Made by a program: the position numbers and the translations under genes. Of a stretch of 64,000 nt of DNA, positions 33,594 to 42,578 are shown piece by piece; position 1 is the first letter of the stretch, and the number at the start of each line of letters is the position of its first letter. Source of the DNA: an uncultured delta proteobacterium (GTDB taxonomy: Bacteria; Myxococcota; Myxococcia; Myxococcales; 40CM-4-68-19); assembly GCA_903911145.1 (NCBI GenBank), contig CAIWCD010000046.1:1-64000 (forward strand), given 5' to 3'. Below the pieces are notes generated by a model. That model ran no database searches. It was not told where the DNA came from and worked only from the letters and a program-made list of their open reading frames with translations.

Positions 33594-34898
33594 CTACTCG
33601 GCGGAATGCTCACTCTCGCGCTCTTCGCGGGCCAGCACGAACGCGCCTTTGCTCTTGTCGTAGACGTAGGTGCTCACCGTCACCGCATCGTCTCCTTCGG
33701 CTTCGCGAATCCGGATCTGGCCGACGCGCGCATCGACGCGGGCGCGATAGAGGTCGTGCTTGTCGAGGAGATCGACGGCTTTTCCCGCGCGCACGGTCTT
33801 CACCACCAGCTCGCTCGCACGCTCGCCGCAGCTCGGGCAGGAGAGCTCCACGAGCAGATCGGGATCGCTGTCGCCGGTCACATCGTGTGTCTCGACATGC
33901 GTGATCTTCTGCAGATCGTTGTCCTCCTCGTCGCCGCTCGTCCGCTCCCAGAGCGGCTTCCAGCGTCGCTTGATCGCGCCGGAAGGGTCGAGCTTGAAGA
34001 GTCCGATATAGCTGCGCTGCGCCGCCCACGTCGGGCCCGATTCGCCGAGCGCCTCCTGCGACGGGGTCAGGCTCGTTCCCCAGAGGATCGCGTAGGGCTG
34101 CCCGTCGTAGTCGAGCCGCCGCGCCATGCGGACACGCATGTTGGCGAACGGCTTGGGGCGCAGATTTGCCAGCTCGCCGGAGAGCGGATGCGGCTTGCGC
34201 TCGAGCACGATCGCGACGGCGCGCGCAGGCTGCGAAAGAGGTCCAGCGGCCTCGAGCGCGGCGCGGTGATCGCCGTCTTCCCACTGCAGCGTGAAGATCT
34301 TGTTGTCGTGATCGCGCCGCAACTGCTCGAGCGCTGGAGAGCCCCAGGCGCGCGTGAGCTGAAACTCGAGATCGGTCAGCGGCGGCGCAAGCTGCGGATC
34401 GAAGGTGAGCCTGAGCGCGAGCAGCTCACCTCCAGCGCGCGTGTCGTCCCAGGCGAGGTTCAGCTTGGCGATCTTCTCGTCGTTTGCGGTGAGCGCGCAC
34501 TCCGCGTGCCCCATCGGCGCGGCGAGCGCGGTTGCGCAGCTCTTGAGTTCCGCCAGCGCTGCAAGCTGCGTGAGCGGCTGTTCGAGATCGAATCGGCCGA
34601 AGCGCGCGACGAACGGAAGCGGCTGCGGGGGCTTGATGGGCGCGGTCTGTGGCCCTGTCGGCGCCGTCGGCCCTCCCGGCGCTGTTGAACTCCCGGGCGT
34701 CGTTGCACCGGTCATATTGGAGGGTTGCGCGTTGCCCGTCGCTGCGTTCGCGCTCGGCGGAGCGTCCGCGCTGGCTGCCGATGCGCCGCTCTTCGCCTGC
34801 TGCAGCCGAGGTGTCTTCCCCGCCTGCGCGCGCGCGGCCTGGGCGGCCAGCAGCAGGCCCGCGCAGAGGAGAATCGAGTACCTGGCCGCCGTCGTCAT
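33594..34898 (-). CDS. Exported protein with Pro/Thr-rich linker, unknown function
   Basis: About 434 residues from MTTAARYSILLCAGLLLAAQ. A signal peptide (cleavage near AARAQA), a low-complexity Ala/Pro/Thr linker (about residues 30-100) and a folded domain of about 320 residues follow. The domain has ELKSCATALAAPMGHAEC and a late SCPSCGE motif that may bind metal; the C-terminal part, with VTGDSDPDLLVELSC, is reminiscent of FG-GAP-like Asp-rich turns. It lies downstream of rplI on the same strand and may be in that transcript. Confidence 0.65.
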   Translation of the reverse strand: MTTAARYSILLCAGLLLAAQAARAQAGKTPRLQQAKSGASAASADAPPSANAATGNAQPSNMTGATTPGSSTAPGGPTAPTGPQTAPIKPPQPLPFVARFGRFDLEQPLTQLAALAELKSCATALAAPMGHAECALTANDEKIAKLNLAWDDTRAGGELLALRLTFDPQLAPPLTDLEFQLTRAWGSPALEQLRRDHDNKIFTLQWEDGDHRAALEAAGPLSQPARAVAIVLERKPHPLSGELANLRPKPFANMRVRMARRLDYDGQPYAILWGTSLTPSQEALGESGPTWAAQRSYIGLFKLDPSGAIKRRWKPLWERTSGDEEDNDLQKITHVETHDVTGDSDPDLLVELSCPSCGERASELVVKTVRAGKAVDLLDKHDLYRARVDARVGQIRIREAEGDDAVTVSTYVYDKSKGAFVLAREERESEHSAE

Positions 34899-35083
34899 CT
34901 GCCGCTCTTTCTCCATCTCGGCGCTGCGCGAAACGCACCTTCGCGCTTCGTGTGGCCATTCTGCAAATGCGAAAGCGGCGCATGGGGAGCGATCTCTCGC
35001 CACCAACGCGCCGCCTCGCACAACAAGAGCGCTGCATCGGCGAGGTCCGCACCCAGGCGGCTCCTCGCAGACACAGCCGCCGA

Positions 35084-35530
35084 CTACTTCTCCGCCGCGA
35101 TCGTAACTTTAAGTTTCGCCACGACTTCGGGGTGCAGCTTGACCTCGACCTCGTGGTTGCCAAGCTCCTTGAGGGGCTCGTGGAGGTGGATCTGCTTGCG
35201 GTCGATCTCGTAGCCCTTCGACGCGAGCTGATCGTGGATGTCCTTGCTCGTCACCGAGCCGAACATCTTCTTCTCCTCGCCCACCTTGCGGGTGAACGAG
35301 AGCTCGATCGCCGAGAGCTTCGCGGCCTGCGCCGTCATGTTTGTGCGGTGCTTGGCTGCGCGCGCGAGGATGCCCGACTTCTCGTGCTCCATCTGGCGCA
35401 CGTTCTTCTCCGTCGCGAGCACGGCGTGCGCGTTCGGGAGGAGGAAGTTGCGGCCGTAGCCGGTCTTGACATCGACGAGCGTTCCGGCCTTGCCGAGATG
35501 CTCCATGTCCTTCGTCAGAATGACTTTCAT
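35084..35530 (-). CDS. rplI: 50S ribosomal protein L9
   Basis: 148 residues. Typical L9: the start is MKVILTKDMEHLGKAG followed by VKTGYGRNFLLPNAHAVLAT, then the long connecting helix and a C-terminal rRNA-binding domain (KMFGSVTSKDIHDQL). It is part of the rpsF-rpsR-rplI cluster; the rpsR stop is 11 bases upstream. Confidence 0.97.
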   Translation of the reverse strand: MKVILTKDMEHLGKAGTLVDVKTGYGRNFLLPNAHAVLATEKNVRQMEHEKSGILARAAKHRTNMTAQAAKLSAIELSFTRKVGEEKKMFGSVTSKDIHDQLASKGYEIDRKQIHLHEPLKELGNHEVEVKLHPEVVAKLKVTIAAEK

Positions 35531-35541
35531 GGCGCGATCCT

Positions 35542-35889
35542 TTAGGCGTTCTGCATGACGGTGTAGGGGAGCAGCGCGACGTTGCGGGCCCGCTTGATGG
35601 CGGTCGCGACTTCGCGCTGGTGCAGGGCGCAGTTGCCCGAGATGCGGCGGGGAACGATCTTGCCGCGCTCGGTGATGAAGTACTTCAACTCGCCGTTGTT
35701 CTTGTAGTCGATCTTGGCGTTCTTGTCGGCGCAGTACCGGCAGACCTTGCGGCGCGAGAATCCACGCCCGCCGCGCTCGTCGCCACCGCGATCACCACGG
35801 TCGCCACGGTCACCGCGATCGCTGCGATCGCCGCCGCCGCTGCTCTTGCCGCCAAATCCGCCGCCGCTCTTCTTGAATCCGTCGTTCAT
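35542..35889 (-). CDS. rpsR: 30S ribosomal protein S18 with Gly/Asp/Arg-rich N-terminal extension
   Basis: 115 residues. The C-terminal 67 residues are S18 ([50 protein letters not shown]), with the CxxC...C...H pattern of zinc-binding C+ forms. The N-terminal 45 residues are an unusual Gly/Ser/Asp/Arg region with RGDRGDRGD repeats coded by 9-base tandem units. It lies between rpsF and rplI. Confidence 0.95.
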   Translation of the reverse strand: MNDGFKKSGGGFGGKSSGGGDRSDRGDRGDRGDRGGDERGGRGFSRRKVCRYCADKNAKIDYKNNGELKYFITERGKIVPRRISGNCALHQREVATAIKRARNVALLPYTVMQNA

Positions 35890-35919
35890 ATTCGTCTCCG
35901 AAAGGTGGATGGCGGTGAA

Positions 35920-36444
35920 CTACTCGGCCTCAACGTCGGCAATCTCATCCGGCGCGACGCGCTCTTCGCCAAAGCTGCGCTCGCCAAAGCCGCGGTCGCC
36001 GCCGAACTCTTCACGGCCCGTGCGCTCCGGCGTCTCGGGATCGCCCGGCAGCTTGACGTCGGCCTCGATGGCGCGCGTCGCTGCTTCGACGTTCTCGGCG
36101 ATCTTCACCGACTGGTACTTGAGCACGTCGTCGGTCATGCGCAGGTTGCGCTCGAACTCGGCCACGGCCTTCGAATCGCCGAGGAACTGGAACTGAACGA
36201 AGATCGCGCGCGGGTGCTTCTTCACCTCGAACGCCGTCTTCTTCTTGCCCATGTTGGTGACCTTGATTACCTTGCCGCCGTCGCGGTGAACAACTCCGCG
36301 CATGCGCTCAACGACCTTGTCGACCAGGTCGTCGGCCAGATCGGGCCGCATGAGGAAAATGGTCTCGTACTCGCGCAGCCGGACTCCGGCGGCGTGCACC
36401 GGACCGGCTGCTGCCGTCGATGCGCTGGTGGTTGCTTCAGACAT
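35920..36444 (-). CDS. rpsF: 30S ribosomal protein S6, extended at both ends
   Basis: 174 residues from MSEATTSASTAA with GAGG six bases before the ATG. The S6 core (REYETIFLMRPDLADDLVDK, KKTAFEVKKHPRAIFVQFQF, RNLRMTDDVLKYQSVKI) spans about residues 24-120. The N-terminal 20 residues are Ala/Ser/Thr-rich. The C-terminal 50 are acidic/Gly-rich, with GDRGFGERSFGEE echoing the S18 extension. S6 and S18 bind each other on the ribosome. Confidence 0.95.
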   Translation of the reverse strand: MSEATTSASTAAAGPVHAAGVRLREYETIFLMRPDLADDLVDKVVERMRGVVHRDGGKVIKVTNMGKKKTAFEVKKHPRAIFVQFQFLGDSKAVAEFERNLRMTDDVLKYQSVKIAENVEAATRAIEADVKLPGDPETPERTGREEFGGDRGFGERSFGEERVAPDEIADVEAE

Positions 36445-36515
36445 GGTGACCTCGTGGGTTGTAGCTGCCTGGTGAGGCAGCGAGGCTTGCAACTGCGGTG
36501 GGACTGCTTGCTGCT

Positions 36516-37121
36516 CTAATACTTCTCCTGCGACTGCTTGCCCTGCTTCGGCTTGATGTTGAAGGCATTCATCGCCTTCTTCGGACCCTCGGCCAGTGCG
36601 AGGAGCGCCGCTTGTGCTGCCCGGCTCAAGAGACCATCGGATCCTTCGAGCGCTGCCTCCTCTTCCGAGGAGAAATTCGAGAGAACCCAGTCGGCCGGAT
36701 CCCACTGTGCGGGGGGCCTGCCGACTCCGACTCGAACCCGGATGAACTCGCCTTGCCCGAGATGCTGGCGCAGGCTCTTCAATCCGTTGTGCCCTCCGTC
36801 TCCGCCGCCGACCTTGATGCTGATGCGGCCGAATTCGAAGTCGAGTTCGTCGTGGATGACGACGATTGAGTTCAATTCCACCCGGTAGAAGCGCGCTGCA
36901 GGCCCGACCGCTTCTCCACTTGCGTTCATGAAGGTCTGCGGTTGCAGAACCATCACGCTGTCGCCGTGGTGGCGGCCGGTGCCGAGGAGCGCGTCGTAGC
37001 GACTCTGGTCGATCCGGGCGCCGCAGATGCGGGCCACCTCCTCGGCGGCCCGAAACCCGACGTTGTGCCGGGTGCGCGTGTACTTCGCACCCGGATTTCC
37101 CAGACCGACGACGAGCTGCAT
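36516..37121 (-). CDS. pth: Peptidyl-tRNA hydrolase
   Basis: 201 residues. Pth releases tRNA from dropped-off peptidyl-tRNA. Motifs: VVGLGNPGAKYTRTRHNVGF with the catalytic His20 region, QPQTFMNASGEAV, IVVIHDELDF, and GGGDGGHNGLKSL. The C-terminal 20 residues are Lys/Gln-rich. It lies three bases after rplY and before rpsF, a common bacterial order. Confidence 0.97.
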   Translation of the reverse strand: MQLVVGLGNPGAKYTRTRHNVGFRAAEEVARICGARIDQSRYDALLGTGRHHGDSVMVLQPQTFMNASGEAVGPAARFYRVELNSIVVIHDELDFEFGRISIKVGGGDGGHNGLKSLRQHLGQGEFIRVRVGVGRPPAQWDPADWVLSNFSSEEEAALEGSDGLLSRAAQAALLALAEGPKKAMNAFNIKPKQGKQSQEKY

Positions 37122-37124
37122 GGA

Positions 37125-37853
37125 CTACTTCTTCGCGCCCTTCGCGGCGGCCGGAGCAGCCTTGCCATCCGCGGCGGCCGGTGCGGCCTTGCCGTCGGCA
37201 GCCTTCGGAGCCGGCTTGCCATCGGCGCCCACTGCGGCGGCCTCGGCGCCCGGAACCGCGGCGGCCTCGACCTTGACCTCCTCCTTCTCGGGGATGGCCA
37301 CGACCGCGATGGTCGCCGTGCCGTCGACGCGGAACTTCACGCCCGCGGGCGGCTTGACGTCGGAGACGTGGAGCGACTCAGCGATGCCGAGGCTCGAGAC
37401 GTCGACTTCAATCTTCTCGGGGATGATGCCCGGGAGGCACTCGACGAGAATGGTGCGCGCGACCTGCTGGAGGATGCCGCCGTCGGCCGCGCCCGCGGGC
37501 TTGCCGATGAGGACAACCGGGACCGGCACGGTCACGTCGTGGTCCATCCGGATGTCGAGGAAGTCGGCGTGGAGGACGGCGCCGTTGAGCGGATCCTTCT
37601 CGTAATCCTTGAAGAGCACGGTGCGGTTCTGACCGCCATCGATGACCAGCTCGATGACCGTGTTGAACTTGCGCGGCGTCGCGATCGCCTTCTTGAGCAG
37701 CAGCGGGTCGATGGCGATGTGCGCCGGCTTGTCGTGCTTGCTGTAGCAGACGGCAGGGATGAGCCCCTTGAAGCGGAGCTGGCGCGCGGGACCCTTGCCA
37801 GAGAGCGTGCGGAGGGTCGCGGGGAGTTTCTGGGTTTCAGTCGACGTCGACAT
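37125..37853 (-). CDS. rplY: 50S ribosomal protein L25 (Ctc form)
   Basis: 242 residues from an ATG preceded by GGAG. It binds 5S rRNA. The N-terminal L25 domain shows RTLSGKGPARQLRFKGLIPAVCYS, and the C-terminal TL5/Ctc beta domain shows FLDIRMDHDVTVPVPVVLIG. The tail (about residues 190-242) is Ala/Lys/Pro-rich and repetitive. It is the first gene of the ribosomal cluster. A TAGCTT hexamer at 38026-38021 is a possible -10 about 170 bases upstream; the rest of 37854-38122 shows nothing recognisable. Confidence 0.95.
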   Translation of the reverse strand: MSTSTETQKLPATLRTLSGKGPARQLRFKGLIPAVCYSKHDKPAHIAIDPLLLKKAIATPRKFNTVIELVIDGGQNRTVLFKDYEKDPLNGAVLHADFLDIRMDHDVTVPVPVVLIGKPAGAADGGILQQVARTILVECLPGIIPEKIEVDVSSLGIAESLHVSDVKPPAGVKFRVDGTATIAVVAIPEKEEVKVEAAAVPGAEAAAVGADGKPAPKAADGKAAPAAADGKAAPAAAKGAKK

Positions 37854-38122
37854 CTTGTGTGCTCCGTGAAGACCGATGTAGCCACCGTCGCAGCGGGCTG
37901 CTGCGGCATGGGAATGGTGGCCCTCGGGGAGTGGATCTGCCCGAAAGGGGGGCGGTGACTAGCATGGGGGCGCGGGAGGCGCAAGTGGGGCCTGCGATCG
38001 GGCGCTCACGCTCTTTTGGGAAGCTATACGGACGGCGATCGTGGGCGTCTCGATCCTGGCGCGCGTGCGCCGCCTGCGGGGCCGGGCGAAAGAGAAGAGA
38101 GAGAGGAGGAAGGAGTCCCGGG

Positions 38123-38463
38123 TAGAGTCCGTCTCTCGGAAGTTGCTTCGTGGACTTTGCAAGAGTGCTGTCGGAGCTGATCGCCTTCTTCGCTGGCCGT
38201 GGGATTCGGCACGGGGCGGCCCAGGGAGATCTTCAGCGACATGGCCTCCTCACTCGCGTGGAAGACCTCCAGCGCGCCCGCGGTCGAGCTTGAGCTTTCG
38301 CTCACGATGACCCCGGAGGATGCGGCGGTGCTACGCCGGGCGTCTACCGCCAGCCATCTCTCTCCTGCCGACTATGCGCGCTTTCTGGCGCAGTTTCGCG
38401 TTTCTCACGAGCCGCTTCGCAACCGCGAAGGGCCCATGTGGAGACGAGCGCTTCACCCTCTGA
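38123..38463 (+). pseudogene. Decayed copy of a nucleotidyltransferase/partner cassette
   Basis: The stretch copies the cassette at 44722-45457: the TAGAGT promoter region, then GTGGACTTTGC and MDFARVLSELIAFFAGRGIR, equal to the start of the intact nucleotidyltransferase. Most of that gene is then missing; only a scrap (GGGAGATCTTCAGCG) survives before the partner gene. The partner reads SSAPAVEL...SHLSPADYARFLAQFRVSHE like the intact one, but an extra A after GGGCCC breaks its last codons. It ends at 38463, seven bases from lipoprotein A on the other strand. Confidence 0.75.
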
Positions 38464-38469
38464 GTGCGA

Positions 38470-39956
38470 TCAGATGCCGCCGTCGGCGCTGTAGTGGTGG
38501 ACGCGAGCTGCGCCGGTGCTGTCGACGGTGAAGAGCTGAGTGGCGCTCAGCGGCGCGACGAACGTGAACTTGGCGCCCGCGGTGCTCGTCGGGCAGCCGT
38601 CGAGAACGGGAGGGGGCTCTTGGTAGATCTCGAGAGAGTTGTCCGCGTTGGAGACGTCGATGGTGAAGTCGAACGTGTAGATGCCGTCCACCGCGATCCA
38701 TGCGGAGCGCAGCGTGCTGGTGGTGTTCGATGGCGTCGCCTGGTCGATCATCAGAGTGTGGAGCGTCGTCGGGTCGTCGACCGCGCCAGGTGCTCCAGTG
38801 ATGGCGGTGCTCCAGATGGTGCGCTGGCTGGACCAGGATGGGTGCGCCGATGCGCCATCCGGGCTTACTGGCGTCAACGCGTTGAACTGGAACTCCTGCG
38901 TCGACGAGTAGAGGTAGATGAACGTCGAGACATAGATCTGCGGAGCGGATCCAGAGGCCTTGAGTACGAGCGGACTATTCGGCGGCCGCGGGTCGCTCGT
39001 GGTGCTGCCGAAGAGCGAGCCGGTGGCGAGGTCGATCGTCGTCGATGCCTTCGTAATGGAGGAAGCGTTCGCCGCGTTGGTCGTCATGAGCCAGTGCGTG
39101 TTGCCTCCGGGGAGCAGCAGCGGATCGAGGATGCGAACGTCGTTGTTCCCGACGTCCGGGAGAGCGGGCGATCCGTGCGGACCCACGCCCGCGTCCGCCG
39201 GGTCGCAGAGCGGGAAGCTCGAGTCTGGGCAGAGCGTTGCGACGTTCCCGAACGCGATCAAGTTCGTTCCGCCCGTCTCAGGATTCTGAGGGTCTGAGCC
39301 GGAGGTCAGGCCGCCCAGCGCGAGACCCGAGCTGAATCCTCCATCGGAGAAGAGCTGCGCCTGCTCTCCGTTTCGGCAGCTGTCTGGCCCGCTGAGGAAC
39401 GTCGAACCTGGCGCGAAGCCGATCACCGACGCGCAGGGAATGCCGCCGACGAATCGTCCGGGCCCGACTGCGAGCGCAGTGGGAACGACGGCAGAGTTCT
39501 TCGGGCCGACGTTGTAGGCCGTGACTCCTCCGGCCGAGTCGCCGAGTAGAAGGTAGGTCTTCCCGCCATTGGCGACGAAGGCGATCGCCGAATAGCTGGG
39601 CTCGCCGACGTTGGGGACCGCACCGGCGTGGAAGACCGGCAGCGAGACGTTCTGGAATGTGATCGTCCCGCCGTCTTCGCCATTCGTGATGGCCATGTTG
39701 CAGGGACCGATCGGCGAGGTATCGCCTCCGCCCTTCCTCCTCCTGCGCCTCCCGCGCTGCCACCTCCAGTGCCGCCGGCGCTCCCTCCTGCCGAGCCGCC
39801 ACCGCTCCCTCCTCCCATGCCGCCTCCGCTGCCTCCGTCGGAGCTGGCGTCGAGCGCTGCATTCACGATCAGCGAACAGCCTGATGCAGATACGAGCAGC
39901 GCGATCAGGGGCGCCAGCGCGGCGGGAGAGCTGGTTTGCGTCGAGCGGCGTTGCAT
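38470..39956 (-). CDS. Lipoprotein A of a four-member paralogous family; frame broken in the linker
   Basis: The start is MQRRSTQTSS with lipobox SASGC and a Gly/Ser/Ala linker of GGGSGGGSAGG type. Around 39735-39745 (GGAGGAGGAAGGGCGG) the frame must change to reach the conserved domain, which is open from CNMAITNGEDGG to the stop. One added base repairs it. The domain (about 400 residues) shares AFVANGGKTYLLLGD, ALAVGPGRFVGGIPCASVIG, FLSGPDSC and a terminal FVAPLSATQLFTVD with lipoproteins B-D. It is likely on the cell surface or in the periplasm. Function is unknown. Confidence 0.7.
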
Positions 39957-40120
39957 CTGGAGGGCCTCAACGCGGTGTGCGCGTATCAACATGCGATCGT
40001 GAAAGCTCAAGCACGATGGCTGGCGTGAGCACAAGCAGAAGCGACCCGCAATCGCATGCGTCACGATCCGCGCGCGCTGCACCTCTCCTTGAGGACCGCT
40101 CAGAGGCCGCCGTCGGTCGA

Positions 40121-41596
40121 TCAGTTCGGTACTTTGTGGACGCGCGCGTGGCCGCTCGTGTCGATCGTGAGGATCTGCTCGGCAGTGAGCGGCGCGGCGA
40201 AGACCACGTTGCTGCTGCAGTGATCGATGGCGGAGTGGGTCCAGCTCCATCCGGGTATGCCGGCGCCGGGCTTCGGTGCCGCGTCGGAGTAGGAGACGCC
40301 TCCATCCGTGATCCAGACGGCGCGCAGTGCAGTTCCTCCGTCGCCAAGAGCGAGCGTCAGGGTCCGCAGAGAGGTTGCGTCCGCGGCGAGCGGCTCGCTG
40401 CCCTGCGCACTCAGCTGATACCGGCTGTCCGGCCTCTGGAACAAGGTGTCGAGTTTGTTCGCCCCGCCGTCGCCTGCGGAGAAGACCGTCACTGCGACGT
40501 ATTGGACGCCATCCGGAGTCGCGATCATCGATGTGCTGGCGGGTGATCCGCTGATATCCGCGAAGTGATCCCTGTTCCCTGATGGATCCCCGGCCAGGTC
40601 CCGAACGAGGCCAGCGTCAGCCACGTTGTCGGTCAAGATCCAGTGCTTGCCTCCGTCGAGCTCGACCAACACGTCGAGGGTGCGCCAGCCCCCGTCCGGA
40701 ATGGCTCCGATGTTGGTGCCACCATCTGCGAGCGGACCGCGCGAACTGGAATCGAGGAGGCAGGCTGGATAAGTGGTGTCCGCGCAGAGCACAGCGGTGG
40801 CGCCGAACGCGACCGCGCTCGAGCCTCCCTGCTCCAGCCCTCCTGCCGTTACTCCGGCGACCGCGAGTCCGTCGGTCGAAAGCCCTGAGAGCCACTGCGG
40901 CAACTGGGACTGGTTGCTCCAGCAACTGTTGCTCGGCCCGGTCAGGAAGATCTCGCTCAAGGAGTTCACAGTGGTCGCGCCTATCACTTCCGCGCAGGGG
41001 ATGTTGTTCACGTAGCGCCCCGGCCCGACCGCGAGCGCGGTGAGCCGGGCCTGATTCGTCAGGCCCACATTCCACGCCTGGATTCCGCTATCGACAGTGC
41101 CGAGGAGAAGATAGGTGGTCCCGTTGGCCACGAACGCGACGGTCGAGATCGGCTTCTCGCTGCTCGGATTGAACGGGATCGCCGCCGAGTGGAACGCGAT
41201 CGGCTGCGAGACGTCGACGCTGTCGAAGACGATGTCGCTGCCCCTGTGATCTGCGTCGATGATCGGGTCGTTGCAGGCGCTACCGCCGCCGGAGCCTCCT
41301 CCTGCACCGCCCGCGGAGCCGCCACCAGAGCCACCCGCAGCACCTCCCGCGCTGCCACCTCCCGCGCTGCCCGCACTTCCTCCGGCTGCGCCACCCGCGA
41401 CGCCGCCACCAGAGCCGCCCGCAGCACCTCCAGCGCTACCGCCGCCGTGACCTCCACCACCACCACCCGCGTCGGGCGCGCTGTCCGACATCTTTCCGCC
41501 GACAATCAGCGTGCACGCGGGGGCGACGACGATCGCGCAAAGCAGCGCTGCGAGCGGTCCGGCGCTGCGCAGGCGGTTGAGTCGAGTCGAGCTCAA
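40121..41596 (-). CDS. Lipoprotein B of the paralogous family
   Basis: 491 residues from a TTG with GAGG upstream (CGAGGTCGTTTTG). The signal ends in the lipobox VVAPAC. A linker of about 70 residues is almost only Gly, Ala and Ser. The conserved domain follows: TVAFVANGTTYLLLG, LTALAVGPGRYVNNIPCAEV, IFLTGPSNSCWSN, CADTTYPAC, HWILTDNVADAG, LRAVWITDGGVSYSD, and VFAAPLTAEQILTID with a final HARVHKVPN. The repeating hydrophobic/Asp-Gly pattern suggests a beta-rich, perhaps propeller-like fold; that is inference. Its TTG overlaps the repaired stop of the upstream gene. Confidence 0.8.
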   Translation of the reverse strand: MSSTRLNRLRSAGPLAALLCAIVVAPACTLIVGGKMSDSAPDAGGGGGGHGGGSAGGAAGGSGGGVAGGAAGGSAGSAGGGSAGGAAGGSGGGSAGGAGGGSGGGSACNDPIIDADHRGSDIVFDSVDVSQPIAFHSAAIPFNPSSEKPISTVAFVANGTTYLLLGTVDSGIQAWNVGLTNQARLTALAVGPGRYVNNIPCAEVIGATTVNSLSEIFLTGPSNSCWSNQSQLPQWLSGLSTDGLAVAGVTAGGLEQGGSSAVAFGATAVLCADTTYPACLLDSSSRGPLADGGTNIGAIPDGGWRTLDVLVELDGGKHWILTDNVADAGLVRDLAGDPSGNRDHFADISGSPASTSMIATPDGVQYVAVTVFSAGDGGANKLDTLFQRPDSRYQLSAQGSEPLAADATSLRTLTLALGDGGTALRAVWITDGGVSYSDAAPKPGAGIPGWSWTHSAIDHCSSNVVFAAPLTAEQILTIDTSGHARVHKVPN

Positions 41597-42524
41597 AACG
41601 ACCTCGCGAGGAGAATTTCGCCGCCGTGCTGCGTGGGGGGGCGATCGCTGCGGTCGGCGCGGATTCGCTTGGAGCGCCGAGCCAGAGCCAGAGGGCTGCA
41701 CCGGCGCTGAGCGCGGCGGCACCGTAGAGAATGTCTGCGGTGTGCGCGCGGGCGAGCGCCGAGTCCGAGTGCGGCGAGGCGTTGACCGCATTGAGCGCGG
41801 CGATGCCGAATCCTGCGCCGACGCCTGCGAGCACTGCTGCGGCACTCCCCGTGATGATCGCCCACTGCCGACGGGAGATCCCGCTCGAGTGTGCATCGGT
41901 CGAGACGAGTGGCGCGCCCTGCGTGGGCGCCGCGCTGGTGGCCGGGTTGCTGCTGGTCGCGCTGCTGCTTGATGCATTCGCGTTGGCGACGCTCGTGGTC
42001 TCCGCGAACAGCTTGGTCGCAGCTGCGCGCATCGAACGCACGAGCAGCGCCTGCGCCTTCGCGACGCTGTCGGCGTAGCGCGCGAGTGGCTGCGCGTGGT
42101 GCGCGTCGATGCGCACGGCCGAGATGAGGTACTGGTTTCCCGCGACCGAGACGCTGGCCTGCACCACTTCATCCACGCCCATCGCGCCCGCGAGCTCCGC
42201 GATGCAGCGCTCGCTCTCCTCGTCGCAACCCATCTTGCGCTTGGTCTCCTGAAACCCGAGCAGCGCGCGGATGTCGGTGGAGACCAGCGGAGGCACGCCA
42301 CGGCGCTCACCGACTTCGCTCGCAAGAAGCTGCGTCAGGTACGGGCCGAGCGCGGCGTCGATCTGCGCATCGAGATGCACGTCCATCACGACGACCTTGG
42401 CCGGGCCTTTGGCGTGCGTCGCGGGAGTGGCCGCAGGCGCGGCGCGCAGGCCCGTCGAGACGACCAGCGCGACGAGAGTGATGAGCCCGGAGATCCGCGA
42501 GAGAAAAGGAGCGCGTGAGTGCAT
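41593..42524 (-). CDS. Exported protein with CsgG/FlgO-like N-terminal region; frame broken at C7
   Basis: Starts MHSRAPFLSRIS with a signal-like segment, then KVVVMDVHLDAQIDAALG, LLASEVGER and VDEVVQASVSVAGNQYLISAVRID, a pattern like the ABD-type domains of CsgG, FlgO and TolB-N relatives. Two membrane helices follow (WAIITGSAAAVLAGVGAGFG and ILYGAAALSAGAALWLWLG). In a run of seven C near 41640 the frame goes wrong; with eight C the protein ends GGEILLARSF and stops at TGA 41595-41593, overlapping the TTG of lipoprotein B. Without repair it runs on as Arg-rich sequence to 41436. Confidence 0.6.
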
Positions 42525-42528
42525 CCGC

Positions 42529-42540
42529 GCAAGCTAGCAT
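42529..42540 (-). promoter_or_regulatory. Shared extended -10 element; leaderless start of the CsgG-like gene
   Basis: Minus strand ATGCTAGCTTGC contains TG-C-TAGCTT, an extended -10. The ATG at 42524 begins seven bases after the hexamer, so the transcript probably starts at or near the A of ATG. The same 12 bases occur at 43961 and 46950. Confidence 0.5.
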
Positions 42541-42578
42541 CGTCGCGGCCGCTCGTGTCCCGCGAATGAACGCAGCCG

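Noticed and set aside
36715-36750. Possible tRNA because of CTCGAACCCGG
   Set aside because: It lies within pth coding sequence and no cloverleaf can be drawn. No tRNA was found elsewhere in the window.
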